From contig NC_081183.1 in assembly GCF_029867415.1 (NCBI RefSeq), positions 59,656,336 to 59,720,335 of the forward strand: 64,000 nucleotides of DNA, in the 5' to 3' direction. Of this stretch, positions 33,457 through 45,019 are shown piece by piece (within the stretch, counting starts at the first letter, position 1; each line of letters begins with the position of its first letter). This DNA comes from Vicia villosa (Eukaryota > Streptophyta > Magnoliopsida > Fabales > Fabaceae). The position numbers were made by a program, and so were the translations under genes. The notes below the pieces were generated by a model that did no database searches, had not been told where the DNA came from, and saw nothing but the letters and a program-made list of their open reading frames with translations.

Positions 33457-34430
33457 CTATGGCATGAAGAGAAAGAACTCCATTGAAGAAAGTGGAGCTT
33501 TTGATAAGGTAAGGGTGGGGTTCTTACTCTCTAAGGGTTGACATGATGATATTTATGGTGGGTTAGATTGTAAGTTATTCTCCAGGGATGTGTGAGTTTG
33601 AAATTGTTAGGTTTTGAGTGATATGTTATAATGCTTCTTACCATGATTCTATGTGTGGGTTTTGAATTATAGCATGTTTGTTGGAAAGAATGTGAATACC
33701 TAGCTTTTTGGATTTGGGTGAAGTTCATAGATTTGCATGATTAATGAGGTTTTGATGAATCTAGTGGTACATATGAGTTGTATATGTGATATGTATGTGA
33801 ATTTCGTGTGCAATTTTGAGCTGGAATATGGATTTGGGTGTTGGGATGAGAAAGGGGTTAAGCTGAACTCGTGCAGAAAAATGCTTCTGACCTGTGTTCG
33901 CAGCATGAACATGTGGTGGCGGCGCTACTCAGTCAGTTTTTAAACGTTGCCTACTGACTTGTGTTTCGCGGCGTGGCTGTAGGGTGGCGGCGCGAACTAA
34001 AGGCAGATTTTGGGAAAATTCAAATATGTATAACTTTTGATCCGTAACTCCGTTTTATGCGCCGTTTGAAGCGTAGGAAAGCTAACGCAATGAACTATAC
34101 CATGATGTAATAAAATGATTCATAGGATATAGTATCCTATTATGTTTATTAGGATTTATTAATGAACTATGTTGTGTTAACATATGAAGTATGCTCTTTG
34201 CTATGAATTGATGTAACCATGTTGCGGTATAACTTGATGTATGTTTTTGTTATGATGATACAATGATATTGAGATGATGATATGCACTTCCCTTATGATG
34301 AGATAATGATGCTTTGTGATGAATTAACAATGAATATGCTTTCATTAAGAAGTTGAATTAACTGTGTTATGTCGTTAGTTGAATTGTGTAATGTGATGTT
34401 TGTTGTTATTATGTGTATGAGGGTGACACG
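33457..34430 (+). repeat. Truncated LTR-like sequence, Tekay-like family
   Basis: It contains the stretch TAACTTTTGATCCGTAACTC (34031) and a nearby GCTAACGCAATG. Similar wording recurs in 36100-36320, and the start (about 33490) resembles 35290-35330. I read it as a piece of the same LTR family as 34861-37084, cut on the left by SIRE-A. No terminus was seen and no coding frame is supported. Confidence 0.5.
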
Positions 34431-34432
34431 TG

Positions 34433-34818
34433 CAAACTTTTTTTCTTGAGACCCAAGGTTCTAAGATGATGTTGGATTCATCGCCAGTATTCGGAAGATC
34501 CAAGCACTCCCATAATTTGGACACCCAAGACTCATATAGACACATCGAATCATATTGTAGGACATCCTTCCTAAAAGAGCCGACAAAAAGCTCCATAACA
34601 ATCTTGACCAAACCTGAGAAGAATGTTAAATCATTGTCACAATTTAGAGAATCACTATAAAAAACCATGTCAATACTTCTCTCTCTAGAAAATCCTAATC
34701 TACACTCCCAAGGTGCATCTAGACGCTTCAACACATTGTCTCCACAATACAGGCCTCTCAACCGCATTCTTGGGTGGAATGACCCCCAACTCTCGTCACA
34801 CTCGCAAATTAGAATCAT
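34433..34818 (-). pseudogene. Coding-like fragment of unknown origin
   Basis: An ATG-initiated frame of about 125 codons (34818 downward) has balanced amino-acid composition, five Trp and several Cys, unlike the low-complexity frames around it. Segments include SWGSFHPRMRLRGLYCGDNV and ESWVSKLWECLDLP. It matches none of the retrotransposon proteins in this window and I do not recognise the family. After about 34433 the frame runs into LTR-like DNA, and before 34818 there is a T-rich stretch that could be intron. It may be an exon of a host gene trapped between LTRs, or an unfamiliar element ORF. Confidence 0.4.
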
Positions 34819-34860
34819 GGCAAAGAAATAAAGATTGACCCATAAAAGAAAAAGGGATAA

Positions 34861-37084
34861 TGTAACACCCCGATTTTATCTAAATTACTTTTATAATTCG
34901 ATTATGTGATGTTGTGCATTTATATGCGTTGATGGGTATTTTGATGTGTTGTGAGGCCCTTGGAATGAAGTAGTCGCCTTATAGAAACTAAGGTGTTGGA
35001 GGTGCATGAGCAGTAGCGTAGAGATGAACAGTGTTGTGAGTAACTAATTAGTGATATTAATTAGTAATTATTTATTTAAATAATATAAGGTTAATAATTA
35101 ATATTTTATTATGTTTATTATTATTTTCTTTTAGTTGTATTAGATGATAATAAAATAATAACAATAATAATAATAATAGAATTATATAATAAGAAAATTA
35201 GGAAATTGGGAAGGGAGAACTTACAGTACGTGAAATTGAAGAAAAGAGAGAAGAGGGGGCTAGGGCTCATGAGAAGAGAAAATCTCCATTTCTAAGGTTG
35301 AGGCTTTTGCAAGAACTCTAAGGTAAGGTTGGGATTCCAACTTTCTTAAGGGATTGTATAATATTTGGTATGTGGGAATTTGATTTTCATAGTCATTGTA
35401 TGATTTTGTTCATGAAATCGTTTTGTGTGTATGTGTGAATTCATATATGATGAATTATTGATATGTTGATGTTCGGAGAAATCAAATCGATTGATGAATC
35501 ATACTTGATGTGGTGTTTGTATTCTGATGCTTCTGAGTTTTGATTTTGGACGCATGTTCTTTCTGTTATGTACGTAATCGTTGTGATTGATGAATGAATG
35601 GTGAATTGTGTAATGATGTTGTTCAAATTATTCATTTGATGGAATTGTTGATGGTGAATGTTGTGTTGTTGTGTGTTGTTGCAAGCTAGTGTTAGAACTA
35701 AGTTATGGGTGTTTTCGGTGAAAAATAATTGTGGTTTGGAACTTCTAAAAAGTGATTATTTTGTGTTAAATTATCAGCTAAATGATTTGTGAGAAAAATT
35801 GGGTTTTTAGATGGCTTAAAGTGATTTTCGTTTTGAAAAAGATCCAGAAAAGTGCTTTTGTCAGTGATGTAACCGGTTATATGGTTGAGGTAGCGAGTTA
35901 CATTAAAAACGTGTTTTTAGGCAATTTTAGATGATGTAATCGATTACATGGTTGAGATAACCGGTTACATCAAAGAAAAATTGGGTATTTTTACTTTTGG
36001 AACTGATGTAACTGGTTACATGAATGATGTAACCTGTTACATCACTGGGTCAGAAATTTTTGTAAAACTTTGAAAAAATTTAACTTTTTATTCGGGTGTA
36101 TGTTTGAGGCGTCGTTTGAACCTGTGGAAAGCTAATACAATGTGCTTTCTTGTAAAAATGGTTTCAATTTTGTGTAACTAAATTCAATTTGTTTCTAATG
36201 ATGTTTTGTGTTGTCAATGTATGTTGTAGTATGATGTCGGTGTTTGCATTTTCGTGAAACTTTGAAAATTCGTAACTTTTGACTCGGGTATCTGCTTAAC
36301 GCACCATTCGAATCGTTGAAAATATAAGTTAACATAACTTAATTTAAAATTATTTTTATATCAGCATTCCAACTCTTTGACACACACATGTGTGTTTCTG
36401 TAAGTGTCGAACTACGACGAGCTATGAATTTAGTACGAAATTGCCCCGTACAAATATGTGATGAATCAGTGATGATTAGTTGTTGAATCTGCGATGATTA
36501 TATAAAATTTTTGATAATTTGAATTGCATAAATATTCGTGTGTGATGAATTAATTCTAAGGAAAAATTACAGTGAGTATGTGACTCACGGGTGATCAATG
36601 AGGATTGTCTTATGTATAATGTTATGATACTTGTGAATGAATGTTTGTATGTCATGCATTCATGTCAAGTTATATGGAGATGAGCATAGGTGGAAATACA
36701 TGATGGATTCCTAGTCTCGTCCGGACTCTTAAGATGGAGTCGAGTGGAGATAAATTGCAGTTCATGGAAACGCTTAAGACTTGTATGGACTCCGGCGGGA
36801 ATCGGGTTCGTATAAATGAACTGTATTGGTTGTGTTAGTACCACATGCATTGAGTCTGTGAGTCGTCCTCATTGTATTGCATTATTGTTAACTTGATAAA
36901 TGAGTTGTGTGATTGATGTATATATTACATGATGATCGTTTTGGATGATGTGAGCGTGTGAGATGTGAAATCGATGACTATGCATGATTATATTGCTATA
37001 TACTTAATATTATACATTCTTTTTATATTGTTGTGATATCTCACCCTTTTGTATGAATGATGCTTTATACGACATTATGCAAAT
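34861..37084 (+). repeat. LTR-like sequence A starting TGTAACACCCCG
   Basis: The start TGTAACACCCCGATTTTATC is typical of plant Ty3-gypsy LTRs of the Tekay/Del type. The first 300 bases are closely repeated at 37085. The body contains the palindrome cluster 35866-36043 and ends AT-rich near GACATTATGCA (about 37082). No target duplication could be matched and no ORF is supported. Confidence 0.55.
35866..36043. repeat. Cluster of TGTAACCGGTTACA-type palindromes
   Basis: Five full copies and one half copy of a 14-16-bp palindrome lie within 180 bases: 35867-35882, 35934-35949 (ATGTAATCGATTACAT, perfect), about 35954-35970, 36004-36020 and 36024-36042, plus a half site near 35895. The centre varies (CCGG, TCGA, CTGG, CCTG) while the arms TGTAA/TTACA are kept. 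Confidence 0.8.
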
Positions 37085-37397
37085 TGTAACGCCTCGATTT
37101 TATCTAAACTATTTGTCATTATTTGTTTATATGATGTCGTGCATTTATATGCGATTAAGGGTGTTTTGATGTGTTGTGAGGTCCTTAAAATGAGGTAGTT
37201 ACCTTAGAAATATAGGAATTAAGGTGTGGGACGTGCATGAGCAATAGTGTAGTAATTATTTATTTAAATAATATAAGGTTAATATTATTAGTATTTTATT
37301 ATAATTATAATTATTTTCTTTTAGTTGTATTAGATAAAAATAATAATAATATAATTAAATAATTAAAATAAGGAAGGGTAAATTGGGATTATCATAT
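37085..37397 (+). repeat. LTR-like sequence B starting TGTAACGCCTCG, truncated
   Basis: Repeats the first 300 bases of sequence A with substitutions and small deletions. It is cut at 37397 by the start of an Ogre-like LTR. Confidence 0.6.
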
Positions 37398-38719
37398 TGT
37401 AGCGGGGAAAAATTGATATCAAAGTCGTTGGATTGACTTGACTCATTATTTCAGTGAAAGTCGCCACCGCGCTTTATTGTTTTCAAAAGAAATGGGAAAA
37501 GAGCGAAATAAACCCAAAGAAGTTTTTAAAACAAAAACAACAAAAAGAGAGATGCTGGGTACGGGTGTTAGTTATACAAGGGGAAGGTGTTAGCACCCCT
37601 CATATTTGTGGTAATCCATAGGAACCTTTTTGAAAATCTGTGTAAAAAGAGAATTGTGTGCGAAATAAGGGTTTTGTTTGATTTTAAAATTATGCTCGGC
37701 AAGACATTACATCTTGTGCCTACATACCTCCTCAGTGCAATAGAGAAGTCAGAGCAAATGTAGTTCCACCTAAAAGGGAAAAAGATTTTAAAAACTAGAT
37801 AGACACTTTATCATCATAGAAGAGAATACTCAGCCAATTATCTTGAACGTCCTTTACATCAGAAATGAAAGAAGGGATCCAACTTAGATAAAATCAAAAA
37901 GTATGCCACTAACTCCTTCAAGTGGAAAAGGTTCCATTATATCAATTACTATCAAGACTTTTGGGGATTTAAATCTCACCAAAACAATTAATCATGTCTA
38001 AACTTTTAAAGAAAAGCTACTAAGGGCAAAAGATATTTTTAAAGAAAGACTTCTTTAAAAGCGTTTGCAAACATAAGAAGATTTTTAAAAAAGGGAGAAG
38101 ATTTTGAAAATTTAAGAAGGGGGAAGAAGATGAAGGGACTATCCTAAAACATAAAGTAAAAGCTAAAGAAAAGAACGATCTAACCAAACAAAAAACCAAC
38201 ACTTGACATGAAAGAGTCAATGTAGATTTTCCATCCTTTGGAATACCATAACCAAGAAAACACAATACCAGCTTGAGATCCAGATGAACTTGATATCTTC
38301 ATGTACAATTTTGCACAAAGATTTGGTAATTACACCATTAGAACTTGAGACAAAAATTGGGCAGAGTAACAACTGTGTTAACATGAATTCCTTATCACAA
38401 TGCCTTGGAATTAACCATCAAGGACTTTTAAAGAATCTCCTGCATGCACAAAGAGAAATAACAGAATGCCTTGGAGTAAACTCCAAGGACTTTCAGACAA
38501 ACAAGCATTATACAATCAAAGTATCAAGAACTTAGATGAAACTCCAAATTGATAGGGTCAGGATCCTAAATTTAAGTCCATAGGTACATCCTCCAATTTT
38601 AGGGTAAGGTAACCAAAGTCCAGATCCACATTAAGTCTTTTATGGTTAAAGTTGATTATTAGTATTTTAAGCATAAAAGTAAAGTATGGTCCAAGTGGAC
38701 AGAATAAAAAGAGCATAAA
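37398..38719 (-). repeat. Fragment of an Ogre/Tat-type LTR
   Basis: In sense it ends at TGTAGCGGGG (plus orientation, 37398). It carries GGTGGCGACT in U5 (37459-37468), the hairpin 37574-37605 and a stretch near 37700-37770 that resembles the GAACTAC...GCTCTGA region of the TAT LTRs. The U3 end is missing; SIRE-C begins at 38725. The rest is AT-rich without an ORF. It is a third LTR family of this lineage in the window. Confidence 0.7.
37574..37605 (-). other. Conserved U5 hairpin, Ogre-like LTR fragment
   Basis: In sense RNA ATATGAGGGG pairs with CCCCTTGTAT over 10 bp, using two G-U pairs that exist only on the sense strand, around the loop TGCTAACACCTT. Confidence 0.65.
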
Positions 38720-38724
38720 CATAT

Positions 38725-39800
38725 TGAAGGATAGAAAAACACTTAGAAAGGGGGGATTGAATAAGTGTATCTCAAAAACTTAGAAGATAAAAACAATCAA
38801 CACAATGATTTTTATCTTGGTTCGTTGTTAACCAAACTACTCCAGTCCACCCCCTTAGAGTGATTTACCTCAACTGAGGATTTAATCCACTAATCCAACT
38901 GATTACAATGGTTATCCACTTAGAAACACTCTAAGTCTTCTAGAGTATTCTAATCACAACTTGATCACTCTAGGAATCCTTTTACAATCAATGTAAAAAT
39001 AAAGTTTACAAGAGTATAGATTTGCTTCTAATAAAGTTGTAATCACAAGTGTGATATTTCTCTCAAGTTCTAAACTTAACACTCACTAAATATTACAAGA
39101 GTTTGTGAGGTTGAAGATGAATTTCGTAAGCTTTTGAATTTGACAGCGTTTCACTATATTTGCACAAGTGTTCTACTTTGCTTCTGATCATAACTTCTAT
39201 TTATAGGCGCTGGGAGGAAATGATCGTTGGGAGCATTTAATGCTTTGCGTTAATAGTACAACACTGCATTTAATGTTTCACACTTTTGTCAACTACCTCG
39301 AGCCTTGCTTTTGCTGCTTTTACTGACTTTGCCTTTTGTAGCTTCTAACGTTCCTTTTGTCAATCAGAGATTTGATATTTCAGCCTTTCATCTTGTACTT
39401 TCTTCTGGACTCAGATTTTGTAGATAACAACGTTTGAATATCAACGTCAATCAGCTTGGTGCAGAGCATCTTCTGTCTTCTGAATTTGAAGAGCTTGAGC
39501 GTGATACCATTAAGAACTTCAGAGCTTGTTCTTCTGACTTTCATTCTTCTGATTGCTTTCCAGTTCATGTTCTGATTCTTCTAGACCATCTTCTGATGTC
39601 TTGCTAGAGCATGTTCTTTTGAAGCCATCCAAAACTTTCTGAGTCAGTTGCTTCTGAGTGCTGATTTGTGCATACTCTTTATATATTTCCTGAAATGGAA
39701 AATGTAAAGGATTAGAGTACCACATTGTCTTATACAGAATTCATATATAATTTTATCATCAAAACAAAGAATATTGATCAGAACAATTCCTGTTCTAACA
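38725..39800 (-). repeat. SIRE-C 3' LTR
   Basis: 1076 bp, TGAAGGATAG ... GTTCTAACA, homologous to the other SIRE LTRs but the most diverged and shortest. The TATAAATA box in sense is at 39206-39199. Confidence 0.93.
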
Positions 39801-40508
39801 ATCTCCCCCTTTTTGATGATGACAAAAACATATATAATTGATATGAATTTGTATCCAGAATATCAGATGAACAAAGACAATTACACAGATATAGCATAAG
39901 CATATAATCAGAGTGTGTGAATATGTCTCCTCCTGAGATTAACAATCCCCCCTGAAATTAATACTAGAAGAATTTATAAATAAAATACTTCCCTGAGTAT
40001 TTTTCCATTTCAGTTGAGACTTTCACTTTGAATAGAACTTCAGAACATTCAGAGCTTCTCTTTAGAGCTTCCATTGGACAGTTGCAGAGCTTTGAATTTC
40101 TCTTTGTAATAAATTGAATATTGTATCAGAGCATTCTTCTTGCTTCTGATCTCAGCATTTCTTTCTTATGGATTTGAAACTTTAGAGCACTCAGCTGGCT
40201 TCAAATATTCAGGAGCTTTAGAATTGCTTTTCCCCATGTATTTGCTTCTCACTTTGAGCTTTGTCCAGAATATCTTATTTCTGCAAAACTATCAAAGACT
40301 GAAAAACTTGCAAATAATGTTAGGAATGTTGAGACTTAATCCTAGAAACTGATATAATAAACCAATTCAATTATCACATTTCTCCCCCTTTTTGTCATAA
40401 CATCAAAAGGCATAAAAGATTCAGATGAAAAAGACACACAGAGTGAAGAAAGAATAGATAATTTTTCATTGATTAATCAGAAGATATCAATACAGAAGCA
40501 GATGCAAT
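39801..40508 (-). other. SIRE-C polypurine tract and 3' non-coding region
   Basis: The polypurine tract is 39801-39814. A second CTCCCCCTTTTTGT copy lies at 40382-40395, with degenerate versions of the CTCCCCCTGA motifs near 39926-39955. It parallels 1-999 and 13108-14400 but is shorter. Confidence 0.85.
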
Positions 40509-41133
40509 TCAAGCAGATACAGAGAACAAAGAAAACACACTAAGACACAAGACAGACCACGATTGGCTAAACTTAGAAGCTAAGACGGCAAAAAGATTCT
40601 TAATATCAGCAGTGTCTTCAACTTGCTTCCTGGTAGCTTCCTTTCGAGTCTGCATAAAGGATCTGAACTCAGCATTTGTATCCTGTTGCTTGTTCAGACC
40701 AAGAGCCAAGTTAGTTTGATTATGTTGGAGCTCCTTCATAGTGTTTATCAGCACATAAGCAGAAAGACCAGCTGAAGTAGCATCAAAGCTGTTATCCAAA
40801 ATAGGATTGTTTACAACATCACCTTCAACCATAAGAACATCTTCATGATTTTCCTCAATAGGAATCTCTTCAGCATGATGTTCTAGGCCTTCAAGAATTG
40901 CAGCTAGATTTCCTAGTGGGGTTGGAGTCTCTGGTTCTGAAGGGTAAACAACTTCTGGGATAACCATATTAGGAGCCTTATCAAAAGGATTCTCCCTGAG
41001 CCATTTGAATATGGCCTGAAAATCTCCAGTCAGAACCTTGTATGGATGTGGCTTCCATACAACGATTGCTAGAGGATTTTCTTCTGCAAGCTCGTCAACA
41101 AACTCCTTCTCTTCAAGAGGCTTCCAGCTGGTG
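40509..41133 (-). pseudogene. SIRE-C extra (env-like) ORF, C-terminal part
   Basis: An open block of about 205 codons is homologous to the last 200 residues of the SIRE-A ORF at 1000-2535, sharing EEKEF, DELAE, LRENPF and a terminal Gln/Asn-rich helix. It is truncated at the N-terminal side by TAT-short (duplication ATGGG at 41134-41138). Confidence 0.82.
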
Positions 41134-41138
41134 ATGGG
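41134..41138. repeat. Target site duplication of TAT-short (ATGGG), left copy
   Basis: ATGGG occurs at 41134-41138 and 47197-47201, directly outside the two LTRs. Confidence 0.93.
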
Positions 41139-41754
41139 TATTGCACCCCAAAATTTGCCCATCCAATTTTACTTCTAACTGGCTTATGTTCCTCGTTTCA
41201 TCTACATTTACACCTTAGGTCATAAATAAAATCATGCATTCATCTAATCAATAAATCTGGCATTGGGATTAAGGATGTTGAAGAGCTAGGGTTTACTATA
41301 CTTCAAGAGAGATCCAAGTTTGTTTCTTTTACTAATCATGATTGATGAAGTTAGGGTTTTGATGATTCTTCACCAAATTAACAAATTTCTATATGAGAAC
41401 CTCATTGAAACGATCTTGGTTTATTCTCTAATTAATTGAGGTTTGGATTACGAGACATGGTGGAATGGTATTCTTTATATCTATCCCCTTCAAGTGATCA
41501 ATTCAAGTTTATCTCGATTAATTTATGAGACTTTTATCATTACACATAGCCGAACTATGGCGCTCTGATTCCTGAAAAGGATACGTAGGCATTAGGTCGC
41601 GGGGCCTAAGCGAGCACAACTATTTAAAATCCTTATTTTCCCCGTGTTTCTTTTTCATTCATTTGCATGCATTCCCTTAGCATTTAGCTTTAGATTTATA
41701 GTATACACCCTTTAGATAGCAACAAACATAGGTGGATACCATCGAGTACGATGG

Positions 41755-41786
41755 GCGCGAGGGGTGCTAGCACCTTCCCCTCGCGT
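41755..41786 (+). other. Conserved U5 hairpin, TAT-short 5' LTR
   Basis: CGCGAGGGG and CCCCTCGCG pair perfectly over 9 bp plus a G-U at the base. The loop TGCTAGCACCTT contains the palindrome TGCTAGCA. The second LTR has the same at 47031-47062. Confidence 0.72.
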
Positions 41787-41881
41787 AACTGACTTCCGTA
41801 CCCTATCTTTGGTCGAAATACCTCCTTCTTATTCGTTTTAGGTTTGTTGACGTTCCTTTCCTTTTAGGATAGATATGTTAG

Positions 41882-41892
41882 TGGCGACTCTG
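41882..41892 (+). other. Primer-site-like sequence in the TAT-short U5
   Basis: TGGCGACTCTG repeats the first 11 bases of the primer site (41922-41932) exactly 40 bases upstream. It is kept in the other TAT/Ogre LTRs of this window in full or shortened form. Confidence 0.75.
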
Positions 41893-41921
41893 TCTGTTCA
41901 TTTTCGCGAGCGTGCGACAGC

Positions 41922-41939
41922 TGGCGACTCTGCTGGGGA
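41922..41939 (+). other. TAT-short primer binding site
   Basis: TGGCGACTCTGCTGGGGA, identical to that of TAT-long, two bases after the 5' LTR; tRNA-Arg-like. Confidence 0.82.
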
Positions 41940-42449
41940 ATAAGCAAGTCGATCCTAGCCTTTGTTTGTTGTTTGTTTACTGGGTGTGCTTATATATTGT
42001 TTATGTTTTGCCTCATTTACTTTATGCTTGCATATCATATCTATTTTCTGATTGCATATCATGTTTATTTTCTCGCATTCTGGACTATATTATGGGCCCC
42101 CGTGGGGGCCATATATTTTTCTGTTTGTCTTTGCAGGTGGGGGGTTTTGTGAGGTAAAAGGCCCACTACCCAGGCCAGTGACACATAGGATTAGCGTGGA
42201 TGCTCATGTCGACTCCCGTAGCGCTTGCTATGATCGAGCTTGACATGGGGTACCACAACTGGGCGAGGTTCTTTCATGGAACACTGTGTCTGGCACGCTT
42301 GTTGCCTCAAACACTTTGTACACCATGGGAACTGTAGACCCTAGTGACCATTAGGGACCACTTGTCCGTGTCTAGACTACACACTTGTGAGATTGGGATG
42401 GGACAGGAAACCTGACCTTCATCATACCCGGATTTCTGTTATTCAACAA
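41940..42449 (+). other. TAT-short leader, highly conserved with TAT-long
   Basis: The stretch matches the reverse complement of about 27120-27600 nearly throughout. It holds a strong hairpin (42092-42113; GCCCCC/GGGGGC core) and a T-rich run ending in TTTGCAGGTGGGG (near 42130), which looks like a 3' splice site. No ATG-led frame of note is present. Confidence 0.75.
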
Positions 42450-42715
42450 AAGCCGTTGAACCTTTGATCCTGGGACCTTTGACTTATACAGAAGTTCTAC
42501 ATCAGCTATCTATCAGAATCAACGTCGAACCTCTGAATTTGGAGGACTCGACCTCATTTGACTTATATAGAAGTTCTACATCAATTATCTACCAAAATCA
42601 ACGTCGAACCTCTGAATCTGGAGGATTCGACCATTTTGACTTATGCACAAACTATTTATCCAGAAAGCAACGTCGAACCTCTGAAGCTGGAGGATTCGAC
42701 CATATCTTATTGACC
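42450..42715 (+). repeat. 69-79-bp tandem repeat in the TAT-short interior
   Basis: Four units with CGTCGAACCTCTGAA or a close variant start at 42454, 42523, 42602 and 42671. A 95-codon open frame crossing it is a by-product of the repeat. Confidence 0.8.
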
Positions 42716-45019
42716 ATGAGAAGCTGTTATCCAAGAGGCTTTGATCATTGATCCTGATTTATGTTGCACTTGCATCATCATTAACATTTTGCATCCATGC
42801 ATATGCATCCATGGTTACCAAGACTCTTACCTCCTACCTCTCCATCAGATCAAACAAGACGATTCCTCGACGCCAATATCTTACAAGAGCTCACAAACAA
42901 AGAATCATGGGGGATTATAAACAAGGTCAATCTACTATCAAAGAATCTCATACCTCCTCATGGGGCACCTTCCACCAATGAAGCCTAAAGACTTTGTGTT
43001 TGTCAGAGAACATTTCATTTACATCATAATAAGGCCAATCTTTCCACTGTCTAGATTTCTCAAGCATTTTCAATTGTAATACTTTTGTTGTTATCAAGTA
43101 CTTCTCATTGTAAGAAACTCATTTTGTTTGAATAAATAAAAATAATGTCATATACATGTGTTTCTCAAATCATTTCATCTTTGTCATTATGTTCATTGGT
43201 ATTCAACTCATTTGTCTTAAGCAACTAAAAAAAGGAGAATGATGAAAATTAAAAATACATGAACTACTAATTGTATGCTTTTAGAACAAAGATCTTGCTG
43301 ACAATCTACAGGCATTGTTTCAATTCCTAAACACTGGAGTTATAAGGGAGTGAAACCCTCGTCAACTCCTTTGAGCCTAAGGAGTAGTAGTTTCTATTCA
43401 AAAATGCAAAACCCTTCATCTTAACCAGGGGCAGGGTAGTCTTCAGTCAGTGCGACCGAGTGCTCAACTTTCAGGTATTCCATCAGAGGATCAATCATAT
43501 TCCATCTCTCACAACAAAAGAAGAAGGGCACAATCCACAATGGATGTCTCTTAGTCACCAAGAAGAAGGCAATCACAACCTTTTCATCAAGTCAATCACA
43601 AAAATCATACAACTTGTTCCCGAACGAGACAAAAAAAATGAAAAGAAAGCTATGAATGATGATAAAAAAAAAGAAACAATAGCCCGCTAAGTCAAAAAGA
43701 AAGAAAAGCTTTGAAGCAAATGACTTAGGCAAAAATTAGGGCATATCCCACTGGACAACGAAAACCAAATTCGAAAGAAACTTTTTGTCCAGGCAAGAGT
43801 TAGGGAAAGCAAAAAGCAAAAGAAAAATCCTCAGAGGGACAAGTTGTTGTGACCATCAACGAAAGCATCAAAGGGTGGCTGCCACCTCCATCAAAGCCAT
43901 AAAGGATCCTCATCCGTCTTAATCCTTCCTGAAAGGTGAACACTCGTGTCAAACTAACTGAACGTAGGACTGGAGAACATCACGAAGAAGGGGTGGGTTG
44001 AGTAGAATTTGAGCCTTTATCCTTTGTTTCTTAAACCGTTAACCCGGCCACGTTACAACCCTCAAAAGTCCTAATTGAAGCAGGGTTCATTCTGAAAGCA
44101 TACAAACTGTGAAATCATGTCAAAACTGACTCCTAATGTTGCTTGTCACTTGTGTTAGTATCAGTACAACATTTTGACAAATATAAACTTTTCTTTTGAG
44201 ACTAACATGTGCATTGCATTTTCATTCTCTTTTTCAAAACAGAATTGTCTCTAATCAGAAAGTAAGTACTTGATACCAAGGAAAGTTCAACATTGAAATA
44301 CCATCGAGTAGTCTTACAAAGGCAAAGGTTGGTCATCCACCAAGCAAATAGCTGAAGCATCCATTTGGTGGAAGAGTTCCCTACAATATGAGGCATTCAT
44401 TCCATGATCTACACTGGGGCAGACCATCGCAAATCTCCATGTTTTGAGCATTATCAAAGTTCTATCTCAAGAGATCATACTCGCTGGGGCAAGCTAGTAA
44501 CAATTCATCTCTTCATCTTCAATCAAGTGTCAGATATCAAGACAAGTGTTGAGGAGTCAAGCTAAACACCTCACCTTCACAAGGCCTATCCTTCAAGCTA
44601 TGACATTTCTACAAAGGCACTCTCCATCCATCCCTGGTATCTTGGAAACAATCATTCCATTCATAGTCATGCATGCATCATACATATCATTGCATTTTCA
44701 TTATCATTTCCCCCACATGATCCAATCATCAATAAAACTGGGGCATCCACCTCACTTTGAATCTCAAACAGAGTTTCAGAACTCCACCTAATCTATTCCA
44801 CATGAAGCAGAAACCTTGATCAATCAGTACACTGTATATAGAAATCATTACATAGCATCTCCAGAAGTGCATAAAACAAATCAATCATTTGCATGTGAAG
44901 CATAAGCCAAGTTACTCATCATATGAGGTCCCTACAAGCGTTCAATTAATAATCCACCTGGATCACTCAGAGTTACCATTGTGGTGTCATCTCCCCAAGT
45001 CAATCATGTTCATCTTTCT
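42716..45019 (+). other. TAT-short internal non-coding region
   Basis: AT-rich with no retrotransposon domain in any frame. The part 43915-44110 corresponds to the reverse complement of TAT-long 24480-24720, including CGTTAACCCGGCCACGTTAC. Function not recognised. Confidence 0.7.

Larger units (their letters stand above)
41139..41919 (+). repeat. TAT-short 5' LTR
   Basis: 781 bp. The first bases are TATTGCACCCC, against TGTTGCACCCC in the other copy, so the terminal TG has mutated. It ends GCGAGCGTGCGACA. The R/U5 part (about 41550-41919) corresponds closely to the last 370 bases of the TAT-long LTR. A possible TATA sequence TTTATAT near 41474 is altered in the second LTR, so the promoter is uncertain. 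Confidence 0.94.

Noticed and set aside
37393..38724. CATAT on both sides of 37398-38719, suggesting a solo LTR with target duplication
   Set aside because: The right end lacks a CA terminus and any Ogre U3 start, and the right CATAT is better explained as the SIRE-C flank. A chance match in AT-rich DNA is likely.
42464..42751. 95-codon frame with internal repeats RRTSESGGFDH
   Set aside because: The repeated peptide only reflects the underlying 69-79-bp DNA repeat, and TAT-long has no equivalent frame.
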